The position numbers were made by a program, and so were the translations under genes. Shown here in pieces: positions 12,456 to 24,130 of a DNA stretch of 64,000 nucleotides. Numbering within the stretch: position 1 is the stretch's first letter; every line of letters starts with the position of its first letter. The DNA is taken from contig OX578140.1 in NCBI GenBank assembly GCA_951213105.1, positions 119,767,653-119,831,652 of the forward strand. The letters run 5' to 3'. The notes beneath the pieces are model-generated. The model was given only the letters and a program-made list of their open reading frames with translations, was not told the origin of the DNA and did not search any database. Origin of the DNA: Amaurobius ferox. Taxonomy: Eukaryota; Arthropoda; Arachnida; Araneae; Amaurobiidae.

Positions 12456-13725
12456 TGACGTAGTATAATACATTGCATGCATGCAGATGGAAATAGAAAA
12501 TTTAAATAGAGATTCGATTCGAACTCGAATGAGATAGTTGAGTTTCGTTCAGCAGATATATGCAGTAAAAACCTCCAGTGAAAAAGTTTATTTGTAAATT
12601 GAAGACAGATGAAACATGTTAAGTAGAAATTAATTTCACTTTATTTGTGAAATAAAGCATATTTAGGCAACTTTACAATACTTGGTAAAATCCATGCCAA
12701 AACGTAAACAAGGCTATATACATGAAGCTCGAAAGCTTGTAAAGATTGAGTTGGTTCTAGAACTTCCTTGAAGCATTTATTGTAGTATATAATAAAACGT
12801 ATACTACCATGATAACGTGCGTATTACTCCGAAGCCACCACCACTGGTATCACACTTGGCAGGAAAGATTCAATAACTTGAAGCACCGATACTCCATCAC
12901 TTCATACTATTCACCGTTAATTAATGTCGTGAACAACTACACGTATCAAAATGGCAGGGCGCGGTAGCCCATTGGTTAGCGCGCTGGAGTTGCACTCGGT
13001 AGGGCCTGGGTTCGATTCCAGCCACTGCCAAAACTGCCGCCGTGTTCATGCGGAGTACGATCACGTTAAACATGTGGGTCTGAAAGTCCTTCCGAGAGGT
13101 TGGTGGTAGGGGAAGGAGGGTATGGTCCCTGTGGATGCCTCCCCCACTGGGTTCCGGTCTAAATTGGGTGGCACTTCCCGACCGTCCAAACAGTTACCTT
13201 ACACCTTTCTGGTAGGTCGGACGATCTGGGTTTCAACAACATCAACAACAACGTATCAAAATGCCGTCACTTTGCAGAATTTACAAGTCTGTGTTATAAA
13301 AGAACACATCCGACTTAAGCTAGCATATCAAACATGTCGACTAAGAACTAAGTCCATCTTATCATTGTAGTATGTTAGCGATAGCCTGTTAACATCGTCC
13401 TAACAGATCGAAGAAAGATCGATAAAGCGATCAGAAGAGCGAACAGAACTGAACTGCGAACTAAAAGAGATTAGAACTAAATGAGCGAACTAAATGCTTC
13501 AAGAAAGTTCTGTCTTATATACCCGATACTGGGCCGTTCCGGAAACGCCCCCGGATATGCAAATGAGATGCGTACGCATTGGGAATCCGATTTGCATGAC
13601 TTCTCATGATGGGAAAACGTCACGGTTCACGCCGGTGAACGGAAAGAGTCATTCACAAGAAATTTGCATGAACGTCCGTTCACGGGAAACGTGAATCGCG
13701 ATGTTTACATTCGATTTTTCCAACA
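12456..13725 (-). mobile_element. Solo LTR of an LTR retrotransposon, with nested SINE
   Basis: The block starts TG and ends CCAACA, and is flanked by 5-bp direct repeats 'cattt' (12451-12455 and 13726-13730). It splits the 63-bp minisatellite. Read on the minus strand it begins TGTTGGAAAAATCG, has a TATA-like tatataag (complement of about 13513-13520) and an aataaag polyadenylation signal (complement near 12640), as expected of an LTR. No gag or pol flanks it, so it is a solo LTR left by recombination. About 960 bp is LTR and the rest is the SINE insertion at 12954. Confidence 0.82.
12954..13250 (+). mobile_element. tRNA-derived SINE, full-length, main family
   Basis: Box A (tagcccattgg, 12965-12975) and box B (ggttcgattcc, 13009-13019) lie in a tRNA-like head. 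A ~200 bp body and a CAA-rich tail (tttcaacaacatcaacaaca) follow. The target-site duplication acgtatcaaaatg is perfect (12941-12953 and 13251-13263). The matching position of the opposite-strand LTR near 16270-16300 lacks it, giving an empty-site comparison. The frame at 13122-13370 is an accident of the SINE body. This is the reference copy for the other SINE entries. Confidence 0.95.
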
Positions 13726-13730
13726 CATTT

Positions 13731-14222
13731 CATGGAATAGATGTCAATCGCACGCCTTCGTTACTCTCGCAAGTCATGGCTAATGGTGCAGTTGATAAAA
13801 TAGCTGTCATTCGCACACTTCAGCTACTCGGGTAAGTCAAAGCTAATGGTACATTTAATGAAGTAGCTGTCTATCTCAGCTATGCGTGCAAATTACAGCT
13901 AACGATGTAGTTCATGAAGTAGCTGTCGATCGCACGTCTCCGTTATGCGCTCAAGTCATAACTAATAGTTCAGTTCATTAAGTAGCTGTCTATCGCATAC
14001 CTCAGCTACACGCATAAATCGTGGTTACTGGTGCAGTTCATGGAGTAGATGTCGATCGCATGCCTTCGTTACGCGCGCAAGTCATGGCTAACAGTGCAGT
14101 TGATATAGCAGTTGTCAATTGCACACCTCAGCTACACGGCCAAATCACGGCTAACGGTACAGTTGATGAAGTAGCTATCTATCTCAGTTATGCTCCTATA
14201 AGTAGCTATCTATCTCAGAAGT
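13731..14222 (+). repeat. 63-bp minisatellite, block 2
   Basis: Seven to eight diverged copies of the 63-bp unit in the same orientation as 12118-12455, resuming directly after the solo LTR. The alternating subtypes are clear here (gatgtcgatcgcatgccttc versus gctgtcaatcgcacacctca). The forward frame 14021-14224 is open for three units. I treat it as satellite; coding cannot be excluded. Confidence 0.85.
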
Positions 14223-14984
14223 GACAAGTGAAAATCGATTTTTAAAATTTGAATTATTTTTTTTTGTTATTTAATGTTTTATGCGATTTCGACAGTTTTT
14301 CCACCTTTTTTCTCCACCATCCAGACGTCGTAGAAAAAAAAAAATCACACGATCGGAAAGAGCAGTCAATTGTGAGTAAAAATATATAAATTTCAAATCT
14401 CAATTTCAATTTCTAATATTTTTTAAAGATTTTTTAAAACAAAAGTCACTTTCGGCTCAGAAAAACGAACTTTCGTTTTTAAATCCTGGCATCTGAAAAA
14501 GTACCGACAATTTCGACTAATAATTTACATTTTTAGAAAGCTCAAACTGACTTTCTTACAAGTCCAATCTGGTCAAGAAATAATTATAAATAGCAGCTTG
14601 ATCCTGATTTTAAAGAAGTAATGATTTTAAATTTCTCGGCATTTTCTCGGGAAGATCCGACCGACTTCCCACTTACCCTGCGCACACAACCAGGAACGTC
14701 AAGCTGTTTCCATGGAGATTGTGAATCGGATCGGGTTATTTTAAATGATGGAATTAAGAGCTTAGCATAATGGTCATTATAAAACTTAAATGATTGAATT
14801 ATGGTGGATTGAATTGTGGTGATGTATTGTATACATCGGGTGAAATTATTATATTTATATTTTAAATGATGGAGCGATATGGATTTTTTAAATGGATATT
14901 TTAATTTATGGATATTTTAAATGGATATTTTAATTTTATGGACATTTTAAATGATGGAACGATGGAATGATGATGGAATCAGAA
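14223..14984. other. Spacer with degenerate TTAAATGATGGAAT repeats
   Basis: Unannotated sequence. From about 14745 to 14975 short phrases such as 'attttaaatgatgga' and 'ttttaaatggatatttta' recur irregularly, probably slippage-derived. No coding signal. Confidence 0.45.
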
Positions 14985-15160
14985 GTTCTTCCGAGAGGTT
15001 GGTGGTAGGGGAAGGAGGGTACAGTACCTGTGGATGCCTCCACCACTGGGTTCAAGTCTAAATTGGGCAAATAAAAAAAAAGTTATGGAGATTGTAACGG
15101 AGGGCGTGGTAGCCCAGTGGTTAGCGAGCGAGAGCATTAAAAAAAAAAAAAAAAAAAAAT
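14985..15160 (+). mobile_element. SINE dimer-junction fragment with poly-A
   Basis: The 3' half of one SINE unit (14985-15066) runs through an A-rich linker 'gttatggagattgt' into the head of a second unit (about 15102-15137; box A tagcccagtgg present). A run of about 23 A follows. The linker matches that joining units in the multimer at 24131-25070, so both loci carry the same dimeric structure. Confidence 0.75.
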
Positions 15161-15199
15161 CAGGAAATATTTAATTCTGCTTCATAGCTTGCACAGGTA

Positions 15200-15793
15200 A
15201 TGTTCCAAACTGAATTCAAGATTCCAAGACTCACATTAAAGCAAACAACATGTGCAAATCCTCCAACTACTTCTGTTGAAGAATACTACAGGGTGACTAT
15301 CTTCATTCCTTGTGCTGATAGTCTGATTCAAAATTTACATGATAGATTCGTTTCAAATGAGGATAGTTTCCAGATACTTCTTCCTGGTTTTACTTCTGTT
15401 GATGACACAAGCAAGTTGGAAAATCTGTCTCCATATTTCGACGATAAAATGTTACTCTCAAAACTGAAAGCTGAATATGAACTGTGGTGTGAAAGAGTTT
15501 TAACTATTGACACTAACATTGAGGTCCTGAAAGTGTTAGAGCATTGTAATGGTACCTATTATCGCACAATCAGGTACCTCCTTACTGTCTTGGCTACATT
15601 ATCAGTAACAACTGCTAGTGTAGAAAGATCCTTTTCGACACTGAAAAGAGTGAAAACTTTGCCCCGTAGTGTAGTGAGTGATGACAGACTGAGTGCACTT
15701 GCCATGATTTAAATTCACTCCCACATTACTGTGGAACCGGATAAGGTCATAAATATTATGGCAGGGAAAAAGTCGAGAGGATTGCTTCTGTAG
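15200..15793 (+). pseudogene. hAT-type transposase C-terminal fragment
   Basis: One frame of 170 codons ends at an in-frame TAA (15710-15712), then reads on to TAG at 15791-15793. The part after the stop (VEPDKVINIMAGKKSR) still looks like the family's C-terminus, so a single nonsense change broke it. The motif ATLSVTTASVERSFSTLKR (about residues 132-150) is the hAT dimerisation block. The upstream YYRVTIFIPCADSLIQ resembles transposase-derived proteins of the THAP/52-kDa-repressor type. The N-terminal DNA-binding and catalytic regions are absent. It follows directly on a SINE poly-A run. Confidence 0.85.
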
Positions 15794-16199
15794 CAAATAA
15801 AAAATGTCGATCTGCGATTGAGCTTGTATGGAAGTTAATTTGCTGTTGGAATTTGAATAAGAAAAATGTAAATAAAATTAGTAAATTATAACTTTCCACC
15901 TTCAAAGTTTTTATAATTATAGGTATCTGTGGTAATAAATTTTTAATTTAAAAATACTGTAGTAATTAATTTTACTTCCTTAGATTAAATAATTGAGGTG
16001 TAACAAGTTTAAGTCGTAATATATAAAAATCAAAAAGAAAAATGAAATCGAAAAAAAAAAAATCTGATGTGGGCAACACATGACTTTCCTTATATAATAC
16101 AGTGAATTTACTACTTTTACAGTAAAAAAAATAGGTTTTTCTTATAGTAGATACTTATATTCTTTCCATGTATATTGCTGTATATGCTGTATGTTATAT
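15794..16199. other. Spacer
   Basis: AT-rich. A motif 'tctgatgtgggcaacacatg' at 16063-16082 recurs with one change at about 5039 (gggcagcacatg), so it is a small dispersed repeat of unknown type. No coding signal. Confidence 0.4.
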
Positions 16200-16788
16200 T
16201 CTTACATATTTGATATACGAGTTTAAGTCGGATGTGTTCTATTTATAACACAGACTTGTAAGTTCTGCTAAGTGACAGCATTTTGATAAAGTTACGTGCA
16301 GTTGTTCACGATGTTAATTATCTGAGTTCATTAACGGTGAATAGTATGAAGTCATAGTGTATCGGTGTTTCAAGTTATTGAATCTTTCCTGTCAAGTGTG
16401 ATACCAGCGGTGGTGGCTTCGAACAAATACGCACATTATCAAGGTAGTATAAGTTTTCTTATATACTACAAAAGATACTTCAAGAAAGTTCTAGAACCCA
16501 ACTCAATCTTTACAAGCTTTCGAGCTTTATGTATATAGCCTTGTTTACGTTTTGGCATGAATTTTACTAAGTGATGTAAATTGCCTGAATATGCTTTATC
16601 TCACGAATAAAGTGAATTGAATTTCTACTTAACATGTTTCATCTGTCTTCAATTTACAAATGAACATTTTTCAGAGGTTTTACTGCGTGTGTTTCTGCTT
16701 GAACGAAACCTAACTATCTCGTTCAAATTTTCGTCATACCTTCAAAAGGAAATTAAATTTCCGAAACGAATTTTAAATTTTTCCAGCA
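16200..16788 (+). mobile_element. LTR fragment, opposite orientation to 12456-13725
   Basis: This is the reverse complement of most of the solo LTR at 12456-13725: shared 'gtttaagtcggatgtgttct', tattgaatctttcctg, the polyadenylation region and the 3' end. It is truncated at its 5' side and ends in CCAGCA at the resumption of the 63-bp minisatellite (ctaacgatgtag). It lacks the SINE found in its partner. The two LTR copies form a long inverted repeat about 3 kb apart. Confidence 0.75.
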
Positions 16789-17210
16789 CTAACGATGTAG
16801 CAACATGCGCAATTCATGGTTAATGATGCAGTTTATGAAGTTACTGTCGATCACACACCTCAGCTACGCACAGAATTTACGGCTAACACATTAAGTAGCT
16901 GTCAATCGTGTTTCCGACCTCAATGCGGGCACACTGGTAATGATACAGCTGCTGCATATAAAATGAATCGTCTTTTATTAGCGGGTGCATGCAATCCACG
17001 TACGATATATGCAATAATGACAATTCTACTGCATGTAATAACGATATACATGCTGTGCGGGCACATGCAATCTGCATAGATTTGAAATAGCTGTCAATCG
17101 CGTTCCAGCCCACTACAAGGGTTCAAGGCTAACAGATAAACACTTTTCCAAAATAAATTGGCTTTTATTAGCATTATTTGCTTTAAGCCCGCCCGCTGCG
17201 CAAGTGCATG
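16789..17210 (+). repeat. 63-bp minisatellite, block 3, with a second repeat
   Basis: About two units of the 63-bp minisatellite (16789-16915), same orientation as blocks 1 and 2. A different duplicated phrase follows: 'cttttattagcgggtgcatg' near 16972 and 'cttttattagcattatttgc' near 17163, each followed by 'catgcaatcc-cgtac'. No gene is called; the 87-codon frame starting at 16816 is repeat-derived. Confidence 0.6.
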
Positions 17211-17734
17211 CAATCCTTGTACGTTACATGCAATAACTACTAACTTACCAGCTAGATTTTTGCTCTTATGGCCGTATTTTATTTAAAATTCTTTAAAAAT
17301 TTTAAATGTGATTTTGAGATTTTTGGGTTCTTTTTTTGTTAATTATATTAAGATTTTCTTTTTCTGTTTATATAAAGTTGTTTGAAAACTAAACTAACAT
17401 TTTTCTAACATACATATATATAGTGTGTATGTATGTATATATTTACACAAAAAATACCTGTGATAAAGTGGCCACTGGATACTGAGTGATAATTTGAATT
17501 TTCAAGTCTACAGAGCATTAAAATGAAAAATGAAATAGGAAAAATATTCAAAAGATTACCTTTTTCTTTCAATGATGTTTGTTTTTTGTATCAATTCTCC
17601 TTTATGAAAAGAACGGTAATTAAACAGTACTAATAATAGAAATAATAAAAATTAGCTCCTAAAATTTTCCTAAAATTTTGAAAAACATTCCTTAAATTCC
17701 TACCTAAAATTTTTAGAAAATCTACTATGAACCC
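17211..17734. other. Spacer
   Basis: AT-rich, with a short TATG/TATA microsatellite at about 17412-17440. No gene or recognisable element. Confidence 0.4.
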
Positions 17735-17760
17735 TGCAAGTATGTTCATTGCCACTTCGG

Positions 17761-18085
17761 TGTATTAAATGTGCAGGGCCCCACACCGCCAAAGACTGTA
17801 AGGCCAATTACCTGTTGTGTTGCAACTGCAACGGGCCACATGCAGCCAACTGGCTCGGTTGTCCGAGAAATCCGGGCAACTTGCCCGTGACTAGCAAAGG
17901 TAGGGCTACCCCCTGGTAAAAGACTTAATGGAAAGAGTTTTAACAATTTCTCAAACCCTGCTCCAGCATACAAGCCTGGAAATCCTAATTGTCCTTACCA
18001 TGATGCTGGTATCAAACCCAATGTAAACTTTGCTGCTGCTGTCAGTGGGCAAATCGAGGAGGCTGCTCACCCCCCCCCCCCCAAA
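17761..18085 (+). pseudogene. Jockey-like gag remnant with CCHC zinc knuckles
   Basis: The frame from 17761 reads CIKCAGPHTAKDC and then CCNCNGPHAANWLGCP, the paired nucleic-acid-binding knuckles of Jockey-type gag. A TAA ends it at 17917-17919. Further on, NFAAAVSGQIEEAA resembles the gag C-terminus and runs into a C-run (about 18069-18082). In a live element this protein coats the RNA and aids target-primed integration. The first knuckle and everything upstream are missing or shifted. Confidence 0.8.
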
Positions 18086-18389
18086 TTATCGATCAAATTG
18101 TTGACCCGACGGTCCCTAGAGACGTAATCTAAAATTCTAAAACTATGGTCAACACTAGTGTTGACTACACCGTCCTACTTTTGACTTTAATTCACATGAG
18201 AAGCACGCACAACAAAGATTTGGTTCTGCGTGCTTTTTAACTTGCTCTTCCTGATCTCCGTTCTGCGTTGATGGAAGTTGATATGATATTCCTTATCTAC
18301 CAGCGCTATGATGCGCTGGCTGGATAAGGCTCCACCCTCTTTTGACCTTCCTATGGTTGTTGCGATGTTCTCTCTTTCGGCTTCCCTTT

Positions 18390-19173
18390 GCTTGCAGTCT
18401 CTCAAGGTCGGCTTTTGGAACGCCAATGGTGGGCGTTCCAAGCTTGACAAGGTGCGTGATTATGTTGTAGAGAATAATTTTGATATATTTATGATTTCTG
18501 AAACCCATCTGACATCTCCCTCCTCCCCTGCAATCTGTAATTACACAGATTATTTCCAGTACAGGCCGCCCAGGTTTGGGGGGGGGATGCCAGTGGTGGC
18601 ACTGCACTCTATATTAAGAATAATATTCATCATCATCGTTTAAGCGTTCCGGTCGTTACAAAGCTGAAGACTACTGTAATTAAAATCACTATTCCAAATT
18701 TGATCCCGATTGCTCTTGCTTCTGTGTATATCTCTCCAATAATTGCAACTGGATTCCCAAGCATCGGAGCACTTTTAGGACTCTGCAGTAACATGATCAT
18801 AGCTGGTGACCTAAATTCACACCATGTCAGCTGGGACATAGCTTCGAACTGGTATAGCAAATATCTAAATTGTTTGACTCAGTGCGCCAACTTCAGGATC
18901 GTAGCTCCGTCCAGCCCCACTCATCATATTACGGAAAGGAACCCCTCTACTATTGATTTGGCACTGTTTCGGAACATTCCTTATGACTATGCGATCAGCG
19001 TCAATTGCAACTTGACGTCTGATCACCTTCCCGTAATCTTGACCCTTAACTTTGATAAAATCTCTTTAGACCATCCCACGGAGCTATATACAAATAGGGA
19101 TAACTTACGTTATACCCTTGAAACTTCTATCTCACCCCTCCCCTCTCAAAATTACCAGCACGGACGACATTGA
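18390..19173 (+). pseudogene. LINE AP-endonuclease domain, frameshifted
   Basis: The N-terminal half reads KVGFWNANGGRSKLDKVRD with the catalytic ISETHL. At a run of nine G (18578-18586) the frame shifts; the continuation SGGTALYIKNN to YISP is in the next frame. From 18700, GDLNSHHVSWD, NPSTIDLALF and the SDHLPV histidine/aspartate motif follow. This domain nicks the target DNA. The G-run shift and the stop at 19171-19173 break it. Confidence 0.88.
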
Positions 19174-19189
19174 AAAATGCGTCTAGGAT

Positions 19190-21098
19190 ATGAATCATGT
19201 TCTGCTCGAGGCAGTAACTACAGCCTTGAAACCAAATCATTCTCGATCTAATCATCACACTCTCCCAGGTGAGATTAGGGACAAAATTAAGCAGTGTAAT
19301 CCGTTACGGAAGGATTGGCAGTGCACCAGGTATCCTCTTTACGGCTCACAATTCTGTAAACTTCATCATGAGATCAAAGCTATGATCAACACACATACCC
19401 AGCAATGCTGGCGCACATACTTAGAGAGCCTTACACCCACGGATCGCAGTCTTTGGCGAATAGCTAAAAACCTCAGATACAAGAAGACAACAATTCCGCC
19501 CCTTAACGGCCCAAATGGACTCGCCCAGACTGCGGAGGAAAAAGCCAATGCAATTGCAGACAGCTTAGAACTCCAATTCACACCACATACCTACCAGAAC
19601 TTCAGCCAACTCCACAACAACACTGAAGATGAACTACAACAGACCAATCACAAAGGACTTCACACTGATGTAAGAAATGATCTAGCCAACACCTCATTGG
19701 CTGAAGTTATTGACATCATCAGGGGTATGAAGGTAAGAAAGTCGCCCTGCTTTGATGGTATCAGCAATCGCATCATCAGGAACCTTCCTATTATTTATCT
19801 ATGCTGGTTGACCGTGCTTATAAATCGTATGCTCGAATATCGCTTTTTTTCCCCAAAGTTGGAAAACTGCCGTCATCATTTCCTTAGCCAAAAATAATCT
19901 AAATTTAACCCTAGCAGAAAGCTACAGACCTATAAGATTGTTATCAAGCTTATCCAAAATTTATGAATTGGTGTTGTTAAGACATTTGGATAATTTCTGC
20001 AAACTGAATAATGTTTTAATTCCTGATCAGCACGGCTTTCTGTCTGCTCATTCCACGCAACCCCAACTTTTGCATGTAGTTGAAACTATCCACGAAAACT
20101 CCTCCAACAGGCATAGTGTTTGATAAAACGTATATTCCTGGTCTTATCTCCAAGTTGGTGCAGCTTGGTATTTCAGCTCAACTTCGGGCTATAATCAGCT
20201 CGTACCTCACTAATCGTTCCTTCCGCGTACGGGTTGATCACTCTCTCTCCTCTCTTCGACCAATCAGGGCCGGAGTTCTGCAAGGGGAAATCTAAGCCCC
20301 TTGCTTTTCAACATCTACATCAACGACTTATCAAAGATACTCCAAGTTAAGCTGGCCGTCTTTGCAGACGACACAGCATTGATTGCTCGCAGTTGTTCAC
20401 CACACAACGCTATCAACACGCTCCAAAGCTACATCAAGCATAGCCTTGAGCACTGCCTCGTGACCTGGAGAATCAAAATTAATGCTTCTAAGAGTGCAGT
20501 GTGCATTTTCAAACCCAACTACCGAGAAGTAAATCACAGTTTCACTTTAAAAATCTTTGATGAATCCATCCCTTTTTGCAACTCTGTCAAGTATTTGGGG
20601 GTCACTCTTGACTCCCATATGCTTTTCAGCAAGCATATTGCAGAAAAGCTTAGAACTACTAAGAAAACCTACTTCGCCCTCATCCCTCTTCTCGGTAGAA
20701 AGTCCCACCTCTCCACCCATAATAAGCTTATTGTCTACAACCAAATCATTGCACCAGCGTTTTTGTATGCCTGCCCTATCTGGGGGTTGGCTGCAAATAC
20801 GCACATTGAGAAATTGCAAGTATTCCAAAACAAAGCATTACGATGCATTGTGAATACTCCTCGATTTGTACAAAACAAAGTCATTCGCCATGATCTCAAA
20901 GTCTCTAAAGTTGTAGAGTGCATTAGGCGATTCACTCGAAATTTCTACAAGAAGAATTCAAGCAAACCATGTTTGAGAGACACAGACCAAAGCTACGACA
21001 ACATTTCCCTTAGTTATCTAAGGAAGCGGCATCCAAGGAACCTTCTGGCTGGACCGTTGAAAGTCCCCTGGAAAAAGCTAAGGTTTGTGTCTCCCTAA
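19190..21098 (+). pseudogene. LINE reverse transcriptase, three or more breaks
   Basis: The frame 19190-19897 carries the linker and the RT start (RKSPCFDGISN). The frame shifts near 19885 to SYRPIRLLSSLSKIYE and GFLSAHSTQPQLLHVVE, and again near 20110. There GIVF runs directly into DK: the motif A segment with its catalytic Asp is deleted in frame. Motif B (IRAGVLQG) is followed by another shift at about 20287, then NIYINDL and the intact motif C FADDTAL (20361-20381). The C-terminal part (YLGVTLDSH, CPIWGLAANTHIEKLQ) runs to TAA at 21098. Confidence 0.9.
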
Positions 21099-21604
21099 TC
21101 TGGTGTCACTTAGCTGAATTCGATCTACATGACGGTGATAGATGGCGCCACTTCTGCGTCCGGCCGTCACTAGATCAAAACCCACTGACATGGCACGATT
21201 GCTTTTTAGCTAGCTTCTCCTGTTTCCAGCCCGCTTGCAATCCACTCGCGTGTTTTATTTATATTATATTTAATTGTAAATTTATCTTTTTTCGTGATGT
21301 AACTCGACTTATGCTCTCATCGTCTGTTATATTAAACTTTAACTTAATTGGGCTCTGGTATCCCCAGGTCTGAGCTTTCTCTTTGCCCCCCCCCTTTTAA
21401 CCTCTTCTAGGCAGTCGGCCAATGCCAAGGCAGCGTCACCTGACATCATAGATGACAGCACCATCTATCATCGAAGTCAACATCTACAAGCCACATCCTG
21501 TATAGGAACGACATGTAACCAATATAATGCTGAACAGTATTAAAATCGGACATTCATCCAACAAATTCGATATGGGGTTATAAGTGCTCCGGCACAGGCG
21601 CCCC

Positions 21605-22960
21605 GAAATGTTTCGTCTTGGCTTGGCTTTTATTAGATGATTGGCCCATATAAATTCCATATATCAAATATCAAGCCCATATATCAAATATCAAGCCTCT
21701 ATCACATTTTAAAGTATGCATTTCTCATTTATGTGGAAAATCGAATATTTTGGTGTGTGACACCACCTAAAGTATACAATGTTGGAAAACTAAAATTGTA
21801 CACCTTCTTCCTTTTGAAGTATCTACTTTTAATCCAAATTTGAAGACTTTATCTCATCCTGAAGCATGTTTTGATTATCATTTAACATGTTGAATGATTT
21901 TCTCTGGAGCACCCCCTAAAACAAACACTTTTTAAAAAACTCTTTGTCTTGGGTGTTTTTATCATATGATTAGCCCATATACCAAATTTCAAGCCTCTGT
22001 CAAATTTTAAAGGAGGTGTTTCTCATTTATTTGGCAAATCGAATATTTTGTTGTGTGGCACCCCCTAAAGTAGCAAATATTAGAAATCTAAAATTCCACA
22101 CTTTCTTTCTTTCTAATGGTTTACCTATACACCGAATTTGAAGAAACTTTCTCATCACAAAATATGCTTTTCTATTACTTCACTTTTCGAATATTTTGGT
22201 GTGGAGCACCTCCTCTGCAGAACGTTTCCGAAAAATACAATTTTTGCCGGAGGTTTTTTCGAATTATCTACTTAAGTACCAGATTGCAAGTCTATCTATT
22301 CGGGAAGTGCTTATAAAAAGTGATACAGACGGATAGATGGATACTTAGCAATTAGTATATATAGCCTAGCTGAATACATGTTGAAAATCATTGCGTTCAC
22401 AATAAGCAAATCTGAATAACTTGAACTTTTGAATAATTCGATTTTTACAGTGGTCGTTTTCAATTATTCTTTCAGGCAAAAAATTTCAAATATTTGTCTT
22501 ACTTCAGACTGGACATTTCTCATTTATTCAGTCAATTAAATATTTAAGTGTGCGATATTCCTAAATTAGCAAATATTATACTGAAAATGTACACTTTACT
22601 TCTATCTAATGGTCTGACCTTGCATTAATTCTTTAATTAAATTTTCTTTAGTCTTACGATTGCTTATGTATCAAATATCAAGTCTGTAAATCATTTAAAA
22701 TAGTGATTCTCATGTATTCTGCAAATGGAACATTTTGGTATGCAGCACTCCTAAAGTAGCAAATATTGGAAAACTGATATTGTACACTTTCTTTTTTTCA
22801 AACTATCTGCCTTCACACCCAATTTAGTACAATCTGCATATGATTGTGAAGTATATATTTTCTATCATCTCATCTTTCGAAAGTTTTGGTGTAGAGCACC
22901 CCCCCCCCCCCCTCTTTTTTTACTAAAGTATTTCGAAGAATTCGATTTTTTCCAAAGATG
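21605..22960 (+). repeat. Satellite array I (~143-bp monomer, ~286-bp dimer)
   Basis: Diverged tandem units with the signature 'gaatattttggtgtgtggca' then ccccctaaagtagcaaat (subunit A) and 'tattttggtgtggagcacc' (subunit B). Between these are 'cccatataccaaatttcaag' and 'tgtttctcatttatt'. The same satellite occurs at 29390 (inverted) and 35370. The stretch 22320-22480 is poorly matching. There is a C-run at 22900-22911. The open frames here are repeat artefacts. Confidence 0.8.
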
Positions 22961-23041
22961 TTGTTCAGTATTAGCCACCTTTGGCGACCAGCCTGTTCGC
23001 TACCCTTGAAAATTCTGACCATGGCAAACTCGCTGGCGTGA

Positions 23042-23282
23042 CCTACTAGAAAGGTGTAAGGTAACTATTTGGGCTGGCAGGAAGTGCCATCCAATTTAGA
23101 CTGGAACCCTGTGGGGGAGACATCCACAGGGGCTGTACCCTGCTTCCCCTACCACCAACCTCTCGGAAGGACTTACGGACCCACATGTTTAACGCGATTG
23201 TACTACGCGTGAACACGGCTGCAGTTTTGGCAATGGCGGGAATTGAACCCGGGCTTACCGAGTGCAATTCCTGCGTGCTAAC
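23042..23282 (-). mobile_element. SINE, main family, 3' portion split by an LTR
   Basis: On the minus strand: box B (gggttcaattccc), the SINE body and the 3' segment 'cctttctagtag'. It is broken inside the tRNA-like head at ctaac (23278-23282) by the solo LTR; the 5' end (box A side) resumes at 24131. The multimer continues downstream. Confidence 0.85.
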
Positions 23283-24130
23283 TGCTGGTGACAGGGAAGT
23301 ATTTAGAAAAAAATTTTGCTGCCTTTTCCCCTTTCCTTATAACTTAACGTGCTGATGTCACTGTTGGCAAAGCGGAAATTTAGCAGAGGGTAAGATGCAG
23401 TTGTAAAGTGTTCTTTAATAAAAAGCAAATTCGTCAAACACAAATATCACTTTTATTATCGTGAGATCCATTGCTAAGACATGGTTACAAAGCACTGTAA
23501 CGCCGTTGCAAAGCCAAACAGTATGTACAAAAATGAGCTAGCAAGCTCATGAAAGGGTTGATAAACAGTTTATGACTAGGCCCACACACTCTCAGTTACT
23601 TATACTGTTGCTATAACATTGGTAAGTAGAGAAAGGCTACATTACCACTAATGCCATGCTTGTTTACGAACCACCATCGTCAAGTCACACGTCATGGCAT
23701 TACACTGAGTCCAAGACCACGAAATATTAACTTGGCCTCTTTAAAATTGAAAGAGCCAACACTAGAAACATTTTATCGCACCTTCTGAATAGAACTATCG
23801 GAACTTGACTCGTACTTTTATTTAAGCAATTTAGCTGACAATGCTAACATACCGCAACATACTCAATCCGAGTATTTGCTAAGCATCAGATAATGCGATC
23901 TCTATAAGACCTTGGTCAAACCTCAGACCTCTAAGACCATAAGACAAGTCATAAGTCAGGCACATAAGTAAGACAGACAAGTAAGACCAAGTAACTGATG
24001 CGATTTGCATGAATGGCATGTTCTGTTCTCATCACAAGTCGTTCACGGGAACGAAAAAACCATTCTTAAAATGAAGACACATTCCCGTGAAAACAAGAAT
24101 CGCGACAAAAACAGAACCAAGTTTCCAACA
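23283..24130 (-). mobile_element. Solo LTR inserted in a SINE
   Basis: 848 bp beginning TGCTGGTGACAG and ending TTTCCAACA, bounded by the 5-bp duplication ctaac (23278-23282 and 24131-24135) that interrupts the SINE sequence. On the minus strand it starts TGTTGGAAACTTGG and shares the 'cgttcacggga' and 'aatcgcga' elements with the LTR at 12456-13725, so both come from related elements. No internal retrotransposon genes are present. Confidence 0.85.

Larger units (their letters stand above)
17735..21604 (+). mobile_element. Jockey-clade non-LTR retrotransposon (LINE), decayed
   Basis: Gag zinc knuckles, an AP-type endonuclease and a reverse transcriptase occur in the canonical order and are GC-richer than the surroundings. 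The copy looks 5' truncated (it enters within gag). Its 3' untranslated part runs to about 21604, where satellite array I begins. Many frameshifts, stops and one in-frame deletion make it inactive. I could not define target-site duplications or a poly-A tail. Confidence 0.88.

Noticed and set aside
12954..13020. Functional tRNA gene
   Set aside because: Boxes A and B are present, but the sequence continues into a SINE body with a target duplication and lacks a proper acceptor stem.
12118..14222. CRISPR-like array
   Set aside because: Units are contiguous 63-bp minisatellite copies without unique spacers, in a eukaryotic setting.
18187..18860. Minus-strand frames
   Set aside because: Antisense to the LINE endonuclease domain.
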